64,000 bases of DNA from FEN-1219 sp963817615 (GTDB lineage Bacteria > Pseudomonadota > Gammaproteobacteria > Steroidobacterales > Rariloculaceae). The notes beneath the pieces are model-generated. The model was given only the letters and a program-made list of their open reading frames with translations. It made no database searches and had not been told where the DNA came from. The position numbers and the translations under genes were made by a program. The DNA lies in contig CAWFPH010000003.1 of assembly GCA_963817615.1 (NCBI GenBank), forward strand, positions 372,001-436,000, given 5' to 3'. Positions 63,080 to 64,000 of the stretch are shown here, one piece after another (the first letter of the stretch is position 1; each line of letters begins with the position of its first letter).

Positions 63080-63497
63080 ACGAACCGCAGGATACGAAGG
63101 CTCCGATCGACTGCGTATCGACCGTTGGCTGTGGTGCACGCGCTTCTTCAAGAGCCGTAGCGGTGCCGCAGAGGCCGTGCGGGCCGGGCACGTGCGATGC
63201 AACGGCCAGCGGATTAAGCCCGCATACGTCGTCAAGGTGGGCGATCTGTTGACCGTGGCTCCGGAACATCGGAGCGAGAGCGAGGTCCGAGTGACCGCGA
63301 TTCCGGCGCGCCGCGGTCCGGCGCTCGAAGCGGCCGGCTGTTACGCAGAAACGGAGGCGTCGATCGTGCGGCGTCGTCGCGAAGAGGAGCAAAGGGCCGG
63401 AGCGCCGCGCTTCGACGCGCCCACGCGGGGCCGTCCGGACAAGCGGACACGCAGGTTGCTGTTGCGGACGCAGCGCGGGCCGCTCAAGTCGCCGTGA
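63069..63497 (+). CDS. hslR: Heat-shock RNA-binding protein Hsp15-like (S4 domain)
   Basis: Binds free 50S subunits carrying nascent chains. The 142-residue protein has an S4 domain LRIDRWLWCTRFFKSRSGAA, EAVRAGHVRCNGQRIKPAY, KVGDLL, and a basic C-terminal tail (PTRGRPDKRTRRLLLR) as in Hsp15. The ATG at 63069 lies inside the sppA end. Convergent with the phosphatase gene, overlapping it by 14 bases. Confidence 0.9.
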   Translation: MSAERTAGYEGSDRLRIDRWLWCTRFFKSRSGAAEAVRAGHVRCNGQRIKPAYVVKVGDLLTVAPEHRSESEVRVTAIPARRGPALEAAGCYAETEASIVRRRREEEQRAGAPRFDAPTRGRPDKRTRRLLLRTQRGPLKSP

Positions 63498-63999
63498 CGT
63501 TGGGGTCACGGTTCTTCGGAAAGTCGAAATAGCCGAGCCGGTTCTCTGCGGTGCCGATTGCGTGCCAGCTAGTCGTAGGGCTGTCGATCACGACCATGCC
63601 AGCGGTCGGCAAATTGTCGAGGTGCAAGTCCGGCAGCAGGCTGTTCGCCAGCTGCGTCAGACCTGGGTTGTGACCGACGACCAACAAGGTCTCGAGATCG
63701 TCGTCCAGCGCGGCGAGTACCGTGAGAATTTCATCCGGCGACGCAAGATAGAGTGTCGGCGTCGTTCTGATGCGGTCGGGGCGGAGATCGAGCTCCGATG
63801 CCGCGAGCCGAGCCGTCCGTACCGCGCGGGCCGCTGAGCTTGAGAGCACTAGGTCGGGCACCACCCCGCGACTGCGCAAACGCGCGCCCATCTTCGGCGC
63901 GTCTCGTTCGCCGCGTGCCGCGAGCGGCCGGTCGATATCGTCTGCAGCGCCCCGCTCCCAACTCGACTTTGCATGCCGTAGCAGGATCAGACGCTTCAC
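63484..63999 (-). CDS. Histidine phosphatase family protein, SixA-like
   Basis: The 171-residue protein begins KRLILLRHAKSSW, the RHG/RHA phosphohistidine loop, and has DRPLAARGERDAPKMG, LVLSSSAARAVRTA and LLVVGHNPGLTQLANSL, the second catalytic His. These are the marks of SixA-type phosphohistidine phosphatases. The GTG at 63999 is one base from the window end, so an upstream start cannot be excluded. Confidence 0.88.
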   Translation of the reverse strand: MKRLILLRHAKSSWERGAADDIDRPLAARGERDAPKMGARLRSRGVVPDLVLSSSAARAVRTARLAASELDLRPDRIRTTPTLYLASPDEILTVLAALDDDLETLLVVGHNPGLTQLANSLLPDLHLDNLPTAGMVVIDSPTTSWHAIGTAENRLGYFDFPKNRDPNVTAT

Positions 64000-64000
64000 G

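Overview
The window is GC-rich chromosomal DNA from a gammaproteobacterium. Gene order matches several conserved Escherichia coli neighbourhoods: lptFG divergent from pepA-holC-valS; pcnB with panB-panC; queG-nnr-tsaE-amiB/C-mutL-miaA-hfq-hflX-hflK-hflC-yjeT-purA; rnr-rlmB-rpsF-rpsR-(DUF2232)-rplI-dnaB; and ffh / rpsP-rimM-trmD-rplS. Some features are not enterobacterial: no priB between rpsF and rpsR, no folK in the pcnB-panB run, a MutL with endonuclease-type motifs, an Atm1-type ABC exporter and a TRAP transporter. This suggests a free-living, non-enteric lineage; I cannot name the genus.

Layout. 1-6072: valS (cut by the window edge), holC, pepA, then divergent lptF-lptG. 6047-9950: a looser region with an RDD membrane protein, a photolyase, a GIY-YIG-like small protein, a decayed AraC-family fragment, two overlapping small unknown genes, a probable small RNA with a strong terminator, and tRNA-Glu(CTC). 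10018-13809: pcnB, a deoxynucleoside kinase, panB, panC. 13786-16836 (minus): queG, a PPK2-type polyphosphate kinase and a cNMP-GGDEF protein. 16880-28378: the long nnr-to-purA run covering NAD(P)HX repair, tRNA modification, cell-wall amidase, mismatch repair, Hfq and HflXKC. 28379-40070: about 11.7 kb that E. coli lacks between purA and rnr. It holds Fur-box-controlled feoAB, a NUDIX hydrolase, an Atm1-like exporter, a GDP-fucose/glycosyltransferase cassette and tRNA-Leu(CAG). 40071-47334: rnr, rlmB, the S6/S18/L9 operon and dnaB. 47406-51147 (minus): a Ser/Thr kinase, PP2C phosphatase and FHA signalling operon. 51267-55443: radA, a CorC/HlyC-family protein and ffh. 55558-63999: rpsP-rimM-trmD-rplS, followed closely by a four-gene TRAP transporter, sppA, hslR and a SixA-like phosphatase.

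The most notable feature is a 197-residue intein inside the replicative helicase DnaB (46534-47124). It lies between DLRE and SGAIEQDAD and has no LAGLIDADG endonuclease motif. Other points of interest are the compact kinase/phosphatase/FHA module whose kinase has an unusual N-terminal sensor, a GDP-L-fucose pathway beside a fucosyltransferase-like gene, a candidate small RNA at 9522-9600, and well-formed leader hairpins ahead of the rpsF and rpsP operons. All calls come from reading the sequence and from remembered family knowledge; no database search was run.
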